Part shown: positions 1 to 5,246 of the stretch, one piece after another
Layout of the letters: every line of letters starts with the position of its first letter
Numbering within the stretch: position 1 is the first letter of the stretch
Assembly (NCBI GenBank): GCA_026390045.1
Contig: JAPLGR010000090.1
Location: forward strand, 1 to 7,383
Direction of reading: 5' to 3'
Length of the DNA: 7,383 nt
Source: Chloroflexota bacterium
GTDB lineage: Bacteria > Chloroflexota > Anaerolineae > Anaerolineales > E44-bin32
The notes under the pieces: model-generated
Databases searched by the model: none
Told to the model about the DNA's origin: nothing
Seen by the model: the letters and a program-made list of their open reading frames with translations, nothing else
Position numbers and translations under genes: made by a program

Positions 1-62
1 ATGCCGACATGCCGGCGATTATAACGGAGTGGCTTCGGAGCCGCGCCTCTGCGCCCGATGTC

Positions 63-91
63 TTGACGCTCCCTGCCCGGGTCGTTATAAT
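63..91 (+). promoter_or_regulatory. sigma70-type promoter of tRNA-Asn
   Basis: The -35 hexamer TTGACG (63-68) and the perfect -10 hexamer TATAAT (86-91) are separated by 17 bp, the optimal spacing. Transcription should begin near 98, a few bases before the mature tRNA 5' end at 102. It is the strongest promoter in the window, as expected for a stable RNA gene. Confidence 0.9.
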
Positions 92-101
92 CCTTCCGCT
101 T

Positions 102-177
102 TCCTCGGTAGCTCAATTGGCAGAGCGGGCGGCTGTTAACCGCTAGGTTCCAGGTTCGAGTCCTGGCCGAGGAGCCA
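102..177 (+). tRNA. tRNA-Asn (anticodon GUU)
   Basis: The sequence folds into a complete cloverleaf. The acceptor stem 102-108/167-173 has seven Watson-Crick pairs. The D stem is 111-114/123-126. The anticodon stem 128-132/140-144 (one G-U pair) carries the loop CTGTTAA with anticodon GTT at 135-137, which reads AAC/AAU. The variable loop has 5 nt. The T stem 150-154/162-166 closes the loop TTCGAGT. The discriminator base is G174, and the CCA end is encoded at 175-177. The gene stands alone between its own promoter and terminator, so it appears to be a single-gene transcription unit. Confidence 0.98.
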
Positions 178-202
178 TCTTCTAGATCCCAGCACGTCGT
201 TG

Positions 203-231
203 CCCTCGGCCAAGCATGGCTGGGGGTTTTT
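203..231 (+). terminator. Rho-independent terminator of tRNA-Asn
   Basis: CCCTCGGCC (203-211) pairs with GGCTGGGGG (218-226) through nine pairs (seven Watson-Crick, two G-U) around the loop AAGCAT. A run of five T follows at 227-231. The position, 26 nt after the CCA end, fits the end of the tRNA transcript. An alternative stem, CCCAGC (188-193) with GCTGGG (219-224), competes for the same right arm. Confidence 0.8.
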
Positions 232-233
232 GT

Positions 234-314
234 CGCCTTGCTCCGGGGAAACGGGGGACGCGACGCGGCCGCGTCGCGGAGCAAGTACTCCGCGTCCGTT
301 CCCGGCGCAAGGCG
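234..314. repeat. 81-bp nested inverted repeat behind tRNA-Asn
   Basis: The outer arms are 234-262 and 291-314. Read inward, the left arm carries CGCCTTGC, CCGGGG, AAACGG and GACGCG. The complement of the right arm reads CGCCTTGC, CCGGG, AACGG and ACGCG in the same order, so 23 of its 24 bases match if five extra bases in the left arm are looped out. Between and overlapping the arms is a perfect 20-bp palindrome (259-278, centred on GCGGCCGC) and a second hairpin, CGCGGAG (275-281) with CTCCGCG (288-294). It could be a mobile palindromic unit, a cruciform, or simply a remnant of structured RNA. It starts just after the terminator T-run. Function unknown. Confidence 0.6.
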
Positions 315-417
315 CGAAACGACCTGGTCTGATCTCACGCCCTGGATTCTGCCCCTGCGCGCCGTCTGCTTCCTGACTTCTGACCGCCAGGGACCTTCCG
401 TCTGGCTTCAGGAGCAT

Positions 418-502
418 CCGGATTGGAGCTTCAGCAGGCCCCGCGGGTATCCTTCTGCCTCTCACCCACGCTGCCTCCTCCCGGATTCGAGGCCGCTTCA
501 GC
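418..502. repeat. Imperfect direct repeat CCGGATT-n-GCTTCAGC
   Basis: CCGGATT followed by GGA and GCTTCAGC at 418-435 recurs as CCGGATT followed by CGAGGCC and GCTTCAGC at 481-502, with the two copies starting 63 bp apart. A third GCTTCAG lies at 405-411. The second copy ends just before the 14-bp palindrome. It may be a pair of regulator half-sites or chance similarity in a GC-rich gap. Confidence 0.3.
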
Positions 503-505
503 GAT

Positions 506-519
506 GACTTGGCCAAGTC
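506..519. promoter_or_regulatory. 14-bp perfect palindrome, candidate operator of msrP
   Basis: GACTTGGCCAAGTC is its own reverse complement. Three further pairs (GAT 503-505 with ATC 522-524) follow if two bases are bulged out. Its centre is about 57 bp upstream of the transcription start predicted from the -10 at 557-562, a usual position for an activator dimer. Nothing in the window says which regulator would bind. Confidence 0.4.
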
Positions 520-556
520 TCATCATCCTCTAGGCCAGATCGGGGCAGGCATTCGG

Positions 557-562
557 TACAAT
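557..562 (+). promoter_or_regulatory. Candidate -10 element of msrP
   Basis: TACAAT is one base from the TATAAT consensus and lies about 45 bp before the msrP start codon, giving a leader of about 40 nt. No good -35 hexamer lies 16-18 bp upstream, so the promoter may need an activator, perhaps through the palindrome at 506-519. It shares the extended form TANAATCC with the tRNA promoter and with 2509-2516. Confidence 0.4.
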
Positions 563-608
563 CCATTCGACCAACGGCGCTCAGACGCGCGCCCGAGGAG
601 GTGCCGGT

Positions 609-1556
609 ATGATTCGTCGCCGCGATCTTCCTGCTCCACCCCCGTCATCCGAGATCACGCCCGAGGCGGTCTACCTGGATCGTCGGGCCTTCCTGCGCGC
701 GGCCGGCTTCACCGGCGCAGGCGCGATGTTGGCCGCCTGCGGCGCCGGGCGGCAACCCACATCGACAGCAACACCCGCGGAGGCGCAGGCCGATGAGTTG
801 GGCAACCCCTCCACCGACGTTGAGATTGTGACCAGCTACAACAACTACTACGAGTTCACCACCGGGAAACAGGGCGTGGCCGATCTGGCGGAGAGCTTCC
901 GCATGCGGCCCTGGACGGTGGAGGTCGGCGGCCTTGTCCACAAGCCAATGACATTCGCCATCGATGACCTGCTTGCATCGCTTCCCCAGGAGGAGCGCAT
1001 CTACCGGCTGCGATGCGTTGAGGCGTGGTCCATGGTCATCCCATGGGTGGGTTTCGAGCTTGGCCGCCTGCTCGACCAGGTCGAGCCGATGACCAGCGCC
1101 GCCTTTCTTGGCTTCACCACGCTGCTCGATCCCGATCAGATGCCCGGCCAGCGCAGCCCGGAGTATCGATGGCCCTACACCGAGGGATTGCGGCTCGACG
1201 AGGCCATGCACGGTTTGACGCTGCTGGCCACCGGGTTGTACGGGGAGCCGCTGCTGCGTCAGAACGTCGCGCCGCTCCGGCTGATGGTGCCCTGGAAGTA
1301 CGGCTTCAAGAGCATCAAGGCGATCGTGCGCATCGACCTGCTCGAGGAGCCGCCGGCGACATTCTGGAACACGATCGCCCCGCAGGAATACGGGTTCTAC
1401 GCCAACGTCAATCCCGAGGTGGACCACCCGCGCTGGTCGCAGGCGTCCGAGGTCCGTTTCGGCAGGGGCAAGCGCCGGGACACGCTGATGTTCAACGGGT
1501 ATGCCGACCAGGTCGCCGGGCTGTACGCCGGGATGGATCTGCGAGTCAATTACTGA
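609..1556 (+). CDS. msrP: Protein-methionine-sulfoxide reductase catalytic subunit MsrP (YedY), Tat lipoprotein form
   Basis: This 315-residue protein belongs to the sulfite-oxidase-fold molybdopterin enzymes. MsrP reduces methionine sulfoxide in extracytoplasmic proteins. Visible signs are a twin-arginine signal (DRRAFL, 24-29), a lipobox LAAC with Cys44, and the T/P-rich linker after it. The family motif NNYYEF is at 78-83, and Cys136 in RLRCVEAWSM is the expected molybdenum ligand. PLRLMVPWKYGFKSIK (222-237) and PEVDHPRWSQASE (269-281) are also family-typical. The length is near the E. coli protein (334). The ATG at 609 has the ribosome binding site GAGGAGG (595-601) at 7-nt spacing. The lipobox implies a membrane-anchored enzyme, whereas the enterobacterial form is a soluble periplasmic protein. 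The usual partner gene msrQ (haem membrane subunit) is not adjacent, so the electron donor is unknown. Family assignment is secure; the exact substrate is inferred from the family. Confidence 0.93.
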   Translation: MIRRRDLPAPPPSSEITPEAVYLDRRAFLRAAGFTGAGAMLAACGAGRQPTSTATPAEAQADELGNPSTDVEIVTSYNNYYEFTTGKQGVADLAESFRMRPWTVEVGGLVHKPMTFAIDDLLASLPQEERIYRLRCVEAWSMVIPWVGFELGRLLDQVEPMTSAAFLGFTTLLDPDQMPGQRSPEYRWPYTEGLRLDEAMHGLTLLATGLYGEPLLRQNVAPLRLMVPWKYGFKSIKAIVRIDLLEEPPATFWNTIAPQEYGFYANVNPEVDHPRWSQASEVRFGRGKRRDTLMFNGYADQVAGLYAGMDLRVNY

Positions 1557-1589
1557 GCGAGGCGCGGGCCATCTCTGGCTGAGAGCCAT

Positions 1590-1610
1590 CACGGTGCCAT
1601 CGGCATCGTG
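1590..1610 (+). terminator. Hairpin 34 nt after msrP stop, possible weak terminator
   Basis: CACGGTGCC (1590-1598) pairs with GGCATCGTG (1602-1610) through nine pairs, one of them G-U, around a 3-nt loop. No T-run follows, so it is not a canonical intrinsic terminator. It may stabilise the msrP mRNA 3' end or act with Rho. Confidence 0.35.
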
Positions 1611-1684
1611 TGTTCCGCTGCGGCACGGCCTTTCTGTCACAATCTGCTCTTGCTGTCCGAGGGCCCATGCCCAGGCGGTATCCA

Positions 1685-1710
1685 CCGAAGCTCTCGGCTC
1701 GAGCCTTCGG
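1685..1710. repeat. Inverted repeat abutting the -35 of the first glycosyltransferase
   Basis: CCGAAGCTC (1685-1693) pairs with GAGCCTTCGG (1701-1710) through nine pairs with a single bulged C. It ends two bases before the -35 hexamer at 1712. It could be an operator, or the 3' hairpin of the msrP transcript. Confidence 0.35.
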
Positions 1711-1711
1711 C

Positions 1712-1739
1712 TTGAATTCTGCGTATACCTTCATATACT
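1712..1739 (+). promoter_or_regulatory. Promoter of the first glycosyltransferase
   Basis: TTGAAT (1712-1717) and TATACT (1734-1739) are separated by 16 bp, each close to the sigma70-type consensus. The predicted start near 1746 leaves a leader of about 20 nt before the ATG at 1765. This supports transcription independent of msrP and argues against any start codon upstream. Confidence 0.6.
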
Positions 1740-1764
1740 GGAGACGGAGGCCGCACACCCGAGC

Positions 1765-2472
1765 ATGCCTACCTCTGCCCGCCAACCCGTCGGCGGCGAT
1801 CACGCGGTGACTGTTGTCATCCCCGCTCACAACGAGGCCAGCCGAATCGAAGCCATCGCCCGCGCCGCACTCCAGGCGCCGCTGGTGACGCGCGTCATCA
1901 TCGTGGACGACGGCTCGACGGATGACACTGCACAAGCCGCGGCTGCCGTGGCCGCCACCGACGCCCGGCTGGAAGTCCTGCAAACCCAAGCCAACGAGGG
2001 GAAGTCGGCTGCTTTGCTGCACGGCATTCAGGCTGCCAGGACCGATCTGATCGCGTTCATCGATGCTGATCTGATCGGTCTGACGCCACAGCACATCGAT
2101 GACCTGATCCGCCCGGTACTCGCCGGCAACTGTGACATGTCCCTCGGGCTCTTCCGAGGGGGCAGGCTGCACACCGACCTGGCGCATATGACGACTCCGT
2201 TCCTCAGCGGACAGCGCTGCCTGCATTGGGAGCTCTTCCGCGACGCTCCGTTCCTTCAGGATGCTCGCTACGCCGTCGAAGTCGCCTTCAGTATCCACGC
2301 ACGCCAGCGAGGTCTGTCGGTCTGTACGGTCACGTGGCACGGCGTCACGCATGTCACGCAGCGGGAGAAGCATGGCATCGTGCGCGGGTATCTCTCCTAC
2401 TTGCGCATGTACGCCGAGATCGCCTTCTACGTGGCCCGGCTTGGGCTCAAGCCGCTGGCCCACCTCTGGTAG
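1765..2472 (+). CDS. Glycosyltransferase family 2, soluble GT-A type
   Basis: This 235-residue protein transfers a sugar from a nucleotide-sugar donor, probably to a cell-envelope acceptor. The GT-A fold is marked by VVIPAHNE (17-24), VDDGSTDDT (47-55, donor-binding aspartates), NEGK (77-80), and the metal-binding DxD-like IDADL (99-103). SGQR (148-151) and YAVEV (169-173) are typical of short bacterial GT2 proteins in the acceptor half. No signal peptide or clear membrane helix is seen, so it is cytosolic or peripheral. The frame stays open back to 1501 inside msrP, but the promoter at 1712-1739 and the lack of similarity in the extension favour ATG 1765. GGAGG at 1746-1750 is a distant ribosome binding site (14 nt), so the leader is near-minimal and the start is the least certain part. 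Donor and acceptor cannot be deduced. Confidence 0.85.
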   Translation: MPTSARQPVGGDHAVTVVIPAHNEASRIEAIARAALQAPLVTRVIIVDDGSTDDTAQAAAAVAATDARLEVLQTQANEGKSAALLHGIQAARTDLIAFIDADLIGLTPQHIDDLIRPVLAGNCDMSLGLFRGGRLHTDLAHMTTPFLSGQRCLHWELFRDAPFLQDARYAVEVAFSIHARQRGLSVCTVTWHGVTHVTQREKHGIVRGYLSYLRMYAEIAFYVARLGLKPLAHLW

Positions 2473-2508
2473 ATCCCTGCCCGGTCTGCGCGAATCGGCC
2501 AAGAACAC

Positions 2509-2514
2509 TAGAAT
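2509..2514 (+). promoter_or_regulatory. Candidate -10 element of the gtrB-like gene
   Basis: TAGAAT sits in the 129-bp gap between the two glycosyltransferases, followed by CC as at the tRNA and msrP promoters. The best -35 candidate, TCTGCG (2485-2490, 18-bp spacer), is poor. The leader would be about 80 nt. The two genes might instead be co-transcribed. Confidence 0.35.
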
Positions 2515-2601
2515 CCTGCTTGCCGCGCCTGCTGTGTTCCTGAGACTCAGTACGCTTCATTCAGGAATGAGCGCGTCACGCGAAGCTCGGGGGTGAACTC
2601 C

Positions 2602-3564
2602 ATGCCGAGGAAGACCGCTGCGAAGTTGCCATCCGTGGCCGTGATCGTGCCGGTGTTTAACGAGCAGGCCGCCCTGCCCGTCTTCCATCCACAACTCGTG
2701 ACGGTGCTGCAGGCACTGCCCAACTCGTACTCCGTCACCTACGTCGATGACGGATCCAGCGATGAGACCCCCCAGATCCTGCAATCGCTGGCAGCGGCCG
2801 ATCCGCGAGTTCACGTCGTGCACCTGAGCCGCAACTTCGGCCACCAGGCGGCGCTGACCGCCGGGCTCGACCACGCCGAGGGCGACGTCCTGATCACCCT
2901 CGACGGCGACGGCCAGCATCCGCCGGAACTGATCCCCGAGATGCTGCGCCTACACGCCGCCGGGTACGAGATTGTCCAGACACAGCGGCTGGACACAGCA
3001 CGAACGTCCGCCTTCAAGCGCTGGACCGCGGGGCTGTTCTACGCGCTGATCAACCGCATTGGCGACACGCACGTCCAGCCCGGCGCGGCTGACTTCCGTC
3101 TGCTGTCGCGCGCCGCCGCGGATGGGCTGCGCCAGATGCACGAGCACCACCGGTTCCTGCGCGGCATGGTCTCCTGGATGGGCTTCCGCACACTCATCCT
3201 GCCCTACGAGCCAACGGAGCGGATCGCCGGCTCCTCGAAGTACTCACTGCGCAAGATGGTGCGTCTGGCTCTGGATGCCACCTTCTCGTTCTCTCTTGCC
3301 CCGCTGTGGATCGGGCTCAGCGTTGGGCTGGTCTTCTTCCTGCTGGCATGCGTCGAGGCGGTCTACGTGCTCAGTTTCTGGGTGCGGGGGGCATCGACCG
3401 CGCTGGCTCCCGGCTGGTCATCGCTGATGTTCATGCTGCTGATCGTCGGCGGCGTGCTGACGACGCTGCTGGGATTCATCGGCATCTACGTAGGCTACAT
3501 CTTCCAGGAGACCAAGGAGCGCCCGATCTACCTCGTGCGCCCGGGGCCGCCGCCGAGCGCATAG
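2602..3564 (+). CDS. Membrane glycosyltransferase family 2, GtrB/DPM type (polyprenyl-phosphate glycosyltransferase)
   Basis: This family moves a sugar from a nucleotide sugar onto undecaprenyl/polyprenyl phosphate at the inner face of the membrane, for envelope glycan or protein glycosylation. The 320 residues show VIVPVFNE (14-21), VDDGSSDET (48-56), LSRNFGHQAALTAGLDHA (75-92), the catalytic DGDGQHPPE (101-109, DxD at D101/D103), ADFRLLSR (163-170) and AGSSKYSLRKM (209-219). Two C-terminal transmembrane segments (about 232-256 and 273-299) are followed by ETKERPIYLVR. The architecture matches GtrB/YfdH/CsbB. A GTG at 2593 would add three residues, but GGGGGTGA (2589-2596) is a good ribosome binding site 5 nt before ATG 2602, so I start there. 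No GtrA-type flippase lies beside it. The sugar is unknown. Confidence 0.92.
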   Translation: MPRKTAAKLPSVAVIVPVFNEQAALPVFHPQLVTVLQALPNSYSVTYVDDGSSDETPQILQSLAAADPRVHVVHLSRNFGHQAALTAGLDHAEGDVLITLDGDGQHPPELIPEMLRLHAAGYEIVQTQRLDTARTSAFKRWTAGLFYALINRIGDTHVQPGAADFRLLSRAAADGLRQMHEHHRFLRGMVSWMGFRTLILPYEPTERIAGSSKYSLRKMVRLALDATFSFSLAPLWIGLSVGLVFFLLACVEAVYVLSFWVRGASTALAPGWSSLMFMLLIVGGVLTTLLGFIGIYVGYIFQETKERPIYLVRPGPPPSA

Positions 3565-3603
3565 GCCCGTGCTCTCCACCGCGCCTCGGACGATGAACTC
3601 ATA

Positions 3604-3636
3604 GGGGCGGCCCCGTGAAGCTTCAGGGGCCCCCCC
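3604..3636. terminator. GC-rich hairpin between convergent genes
   Basis: GGGGCGGCCCC (3604-3614) pairs with GGGGCCCCCCC (3626-3636) with one mismatch, and the loop region contains the 10-bp palindrome TGAAGCTTCA (3616-3625). A smaller hairpin, CTGTC/GACAG (3641-3655), follows. Together they lie in the 109-bp gap where the gtrB-like gene and the serpin gene converge, so a bidirectional stop or transcript-end stabiliser is likely. Neither strand has a T-run after the stem, so it is not a textbook intrinsic terminator. Confidence 0.45.
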
Positions 3637-3673
3637 TTCGCTGTCCAACAGACAGGCAGACGCTGGCGCTCAT

Positions 3674-4978
3674 CTACCCCGATGGATCAATAACCCTCCC
3701 CAGGAACAGAACGGTCCCAGTCTGCTGGTCGCGTATCATGTAGACGAACGGACGGTCAACGGTGAAGGTGATGGGCTCGCCCATGGGAGCAGAGGTCAAG
3801 CTCATGATCACCGCCGTCGCGGCCGCCGCCTCAGTGCCCTCCTCGTCTACCGAGACGAAGGCCTTGTGCAGCACATCGCTGATGTACAGGTCGCGTGCGC
3901 CATCCATGCCGGAGAAGTCCGCGCGGCCGGGATCGAACGCATCCGTCATGCCCAGGGCGATGAGGGCGTCATTCAAGTTGAACTCGGACTCGTGCGTGAA
4001 CTTGGGCAGGCTCAGGTTCACGGGACCGTAAGCCATGCGGCCCAGAAGGTCCATCATCATCGCGGGGCTCAGCTGCTCTTCGATCGCCTCAAACTGACCT
4101 TCGTCCGGCAGGATGATCAGCATGGACGTGTTGCCGTTCCGGTAGGGCAGCTCGATGGCCCGGTACACGTCCCCGAGGACATACCCGTAGGACTCGGACT
4201 GCTGCATCATCGGGATCTCTACCTCCGACCCGTCGAGCAAGTGGAACGGCGCCGGGGCCGTGGCGGTCTCCTCGAACGGGTTGAGCCACCCTGCCTTGAA
4301 GTAGATGGCATTGGCCAGCACCAGGCGAGTCATCGCATCAATGGCGCCCTGAGGGATCAGATCCTTGATCTTCTCGCGCGTCTCGTCCCTGACCCAGTCA
4401 TTGATCACCTGTCGGGCACCTTCCGGGTCGCTCTCGTAGTCGACCAGCCGCATGCCTGCGCCGTAGTTCTCCGCCAGCAAGTCGAGGAACTCGGGGAGGA
4501 AGGGGAAGCCCTGCTGCCCCCAGAGCGAATTGGCGATGCTCAGCTCAAAGGGCGTTCCCTCCGTGACCTGCTCGGCCCGCGCCTGCAAGTCAAGCGCGTA
4601 GGCATTGACAGCCGGATGCAGGCCGTCGGCGGGCAAGGTGAAGTGCAACGTGGCCGCCATCTGGCTGGCGGTGTCCCCGGCTGCGCCGGCGTACGTCATG
4701 GCCAGGGCCGTCGAGATGCTGTAGGGAGAGAAAAACAGGTTGCCGTCCTCGTCTTGCAGCGTGTCGTACAGGTCGAAGGCGAAGGCTACATTGCCGTCCG
4801 CCAGCTCGGTGAGATCGTCCGCGCTGGCGCTGGGGGTCAGGTTTCGGGGCTTGTCAGACTCAGCCACCGAGGAGTCCGGCGCAGGATACGGCAAGGAGAT
4901 CGAGACGGGGCCGCAGCCGGCCGAGGCCAGCATGGCCAACACAACAACCATCATGGGTACTCCTGGGACGCGGTTCAT
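3674..4978 (-). CDS. Serpin (protease inhibitor family I4), predicted lipoprotein
   Basis: Serpins trap serine (some cysteine) proteases by a suicide mechanism in which the cleaved reactive loop inserts into the body of the protein. The 434 residues begin with a hydrophobic signal and a lipobox-like SAGC (Cys22), so the mature protein should be anchored outside the membrane by a short linker (23-55). The serpin fold is evident: NLFFSPYSISTALAMTYAGA (80-99), LANAIYFKAGW (221-231), ELPYRNGNTSMLIILP (276-291), NLSLPKF (321-327) and the family signature FTVDRPFVYMI (405-415). The hinge EEGTEAAAAT (379-388) has Gly, Thr and four small residues, as in inhibitory serpins. The scissile bond should lie near L394-T395-S396. 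ATG 4978 is chosen because GGAGG lies 8 nt before it and it gives a proper signal peptide; the frame is open far upstream but that part is antisense to the next gene. It is divergent from the peptidase gene. Confidence 0.95.
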   Translation of the reverse strand: MNRVPGVPMMVVVLAMLASAGCGPVSISLPYPAPDSSVAESDKPRNLTPSASADDLTELADGNVAFAFDLYDTLQDEDGNLFFSPYSISTALAMTYAGAAGDTASQMAATLHFTLPADGLHPAVNAYALDLQARAEQVTEGTPFELSIANSLWGQQGFPFLPEFLDLLAENYGAGMRLVDYESDPEGARQVINDWVRDETREKIKDLIPQGAIDAMTRLVLANAIYFKAGWLNPFEETATAPAPFHLLDGSEVEIPMMQQSESYGYVLGDVYRAIELPYRNGNTSMLIILPDEGQFEAIEEQLSPAMMMDLLGRMAYGPVNLSLPKFTHESEFNLNDALIALGMTDAFDPGRADFSGMDGARDLYISDVLHKAFVSVDEEGTEAAAATAVIMSLTSAPMGEPITFTVDRPFVYMIRDQQTGTVLFLGRVIDPSG

Positions 4979-5246
4979 GTCGGTATCCTCCATCCGGTAG
5001 ACGCCCATCCGCGGCCGGGGGTTCCCGGCGACTCTTGCACCGGCCCCATTGGTGGCTGGACGGGCCATATCCCTGCGGCCGCGCTCTCGGCGGGACGACC
5101 AGCCCCGGGGATGTCGGGCTGGATCATCTGGCCGAGCAGGCCTATCCCCCCTGGGTCCTTCGCGGCAACTGGATGGCCCTGGTCTGCCGAGCCCGGCGTC
5201 TGGTAAGCTGTACGCGGACGGAAGCCGGGCCGCGAGGCAGCAGGTC
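4979..5246. other. Divergent intergenic region, serpin / peptidase
   Basis: The 268-bp gap must hold both start regions. For the peptidase gene, TGGTAAGCT (5201-5209) resembles an extended -10 but has no good -35. For the serpin I see no convincing hexamers on the minus strand. A 6-bp stem, GCCGGG/CCCGGC (5014-5029, loop GGTT), would lie in the serpin leader about 35-50 nt before the start codon. Confidence 0.35.

Larger units (their letters stand above)
232..608. other. Gene-free region between tRNA-Asn and msrP
   Basis: I find no credible protein gene in this stretch. The open frames here are composed of arginine-, proline- and serine-rich shadow sequence and lack a ribosome binding site. 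What it does hold is a nested inverted repeat (234-314), an imperfect direct repeat (418-435 and 481-502), a 14-bp perfect palindrome (506-519), a -10-like element (557-562) and the msrP ribosome binding site (595-601). These are listed separately. Confidence 0.6.

Noticed and set aside
1..62. Second -10-like TATAAC at 20-25 near the window start
   Set aside because: Its -35 region would fall at or beyond the window edge, so it cannot be assessed.
155..177. Phage or island attachment site at the tRNA-Asn 3' end
   Set aside because: I see no second copy of the tRNA 3' end and no integrase gene in the window.
238..507. Plus-strand 89-codon open frame in the gap before msrP
   Set aside because: It runs through the inverted repeat, has no ribosome binding site and an amino-acid composition typical of GC-rich noncoding sequence.
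136..516. Minus-strand open frame ending in GQDSNLEPSG
   Set aside because: The C-terminus is the reverse complement of the tRNA-Asn gene; such peptides are a known artefact of translating across tRNA genes. No ribosome binding site, and the rest is low-complexity Arg/Pro/Gly.
1501..1764. N-terminal extension of the first glycosyltransferase by 88 residues
   Set aside because: It overlaps the msrP end, covers the predicted promoter at 1712-1739 and shows no GT2 similarity; the fold starts just after ATG 1765.
645..2508. Two long minus-strand open frames (about 346 and 320 codons) opposite msrP and the first glycosyltransferase
   Set aside because: Antisense shadows favoured by the GC-rich third codon positions of the real genes; no recognisable motifs.
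3866..5206. 446-codon plus-strand open frame opposite the serpin
   Set aside because: It mirrors the serpin coding sequence; composition is dominated by Val, Arg, Gly and Gln, and it has no family motif. The serpin on the other strand is unambiguous.
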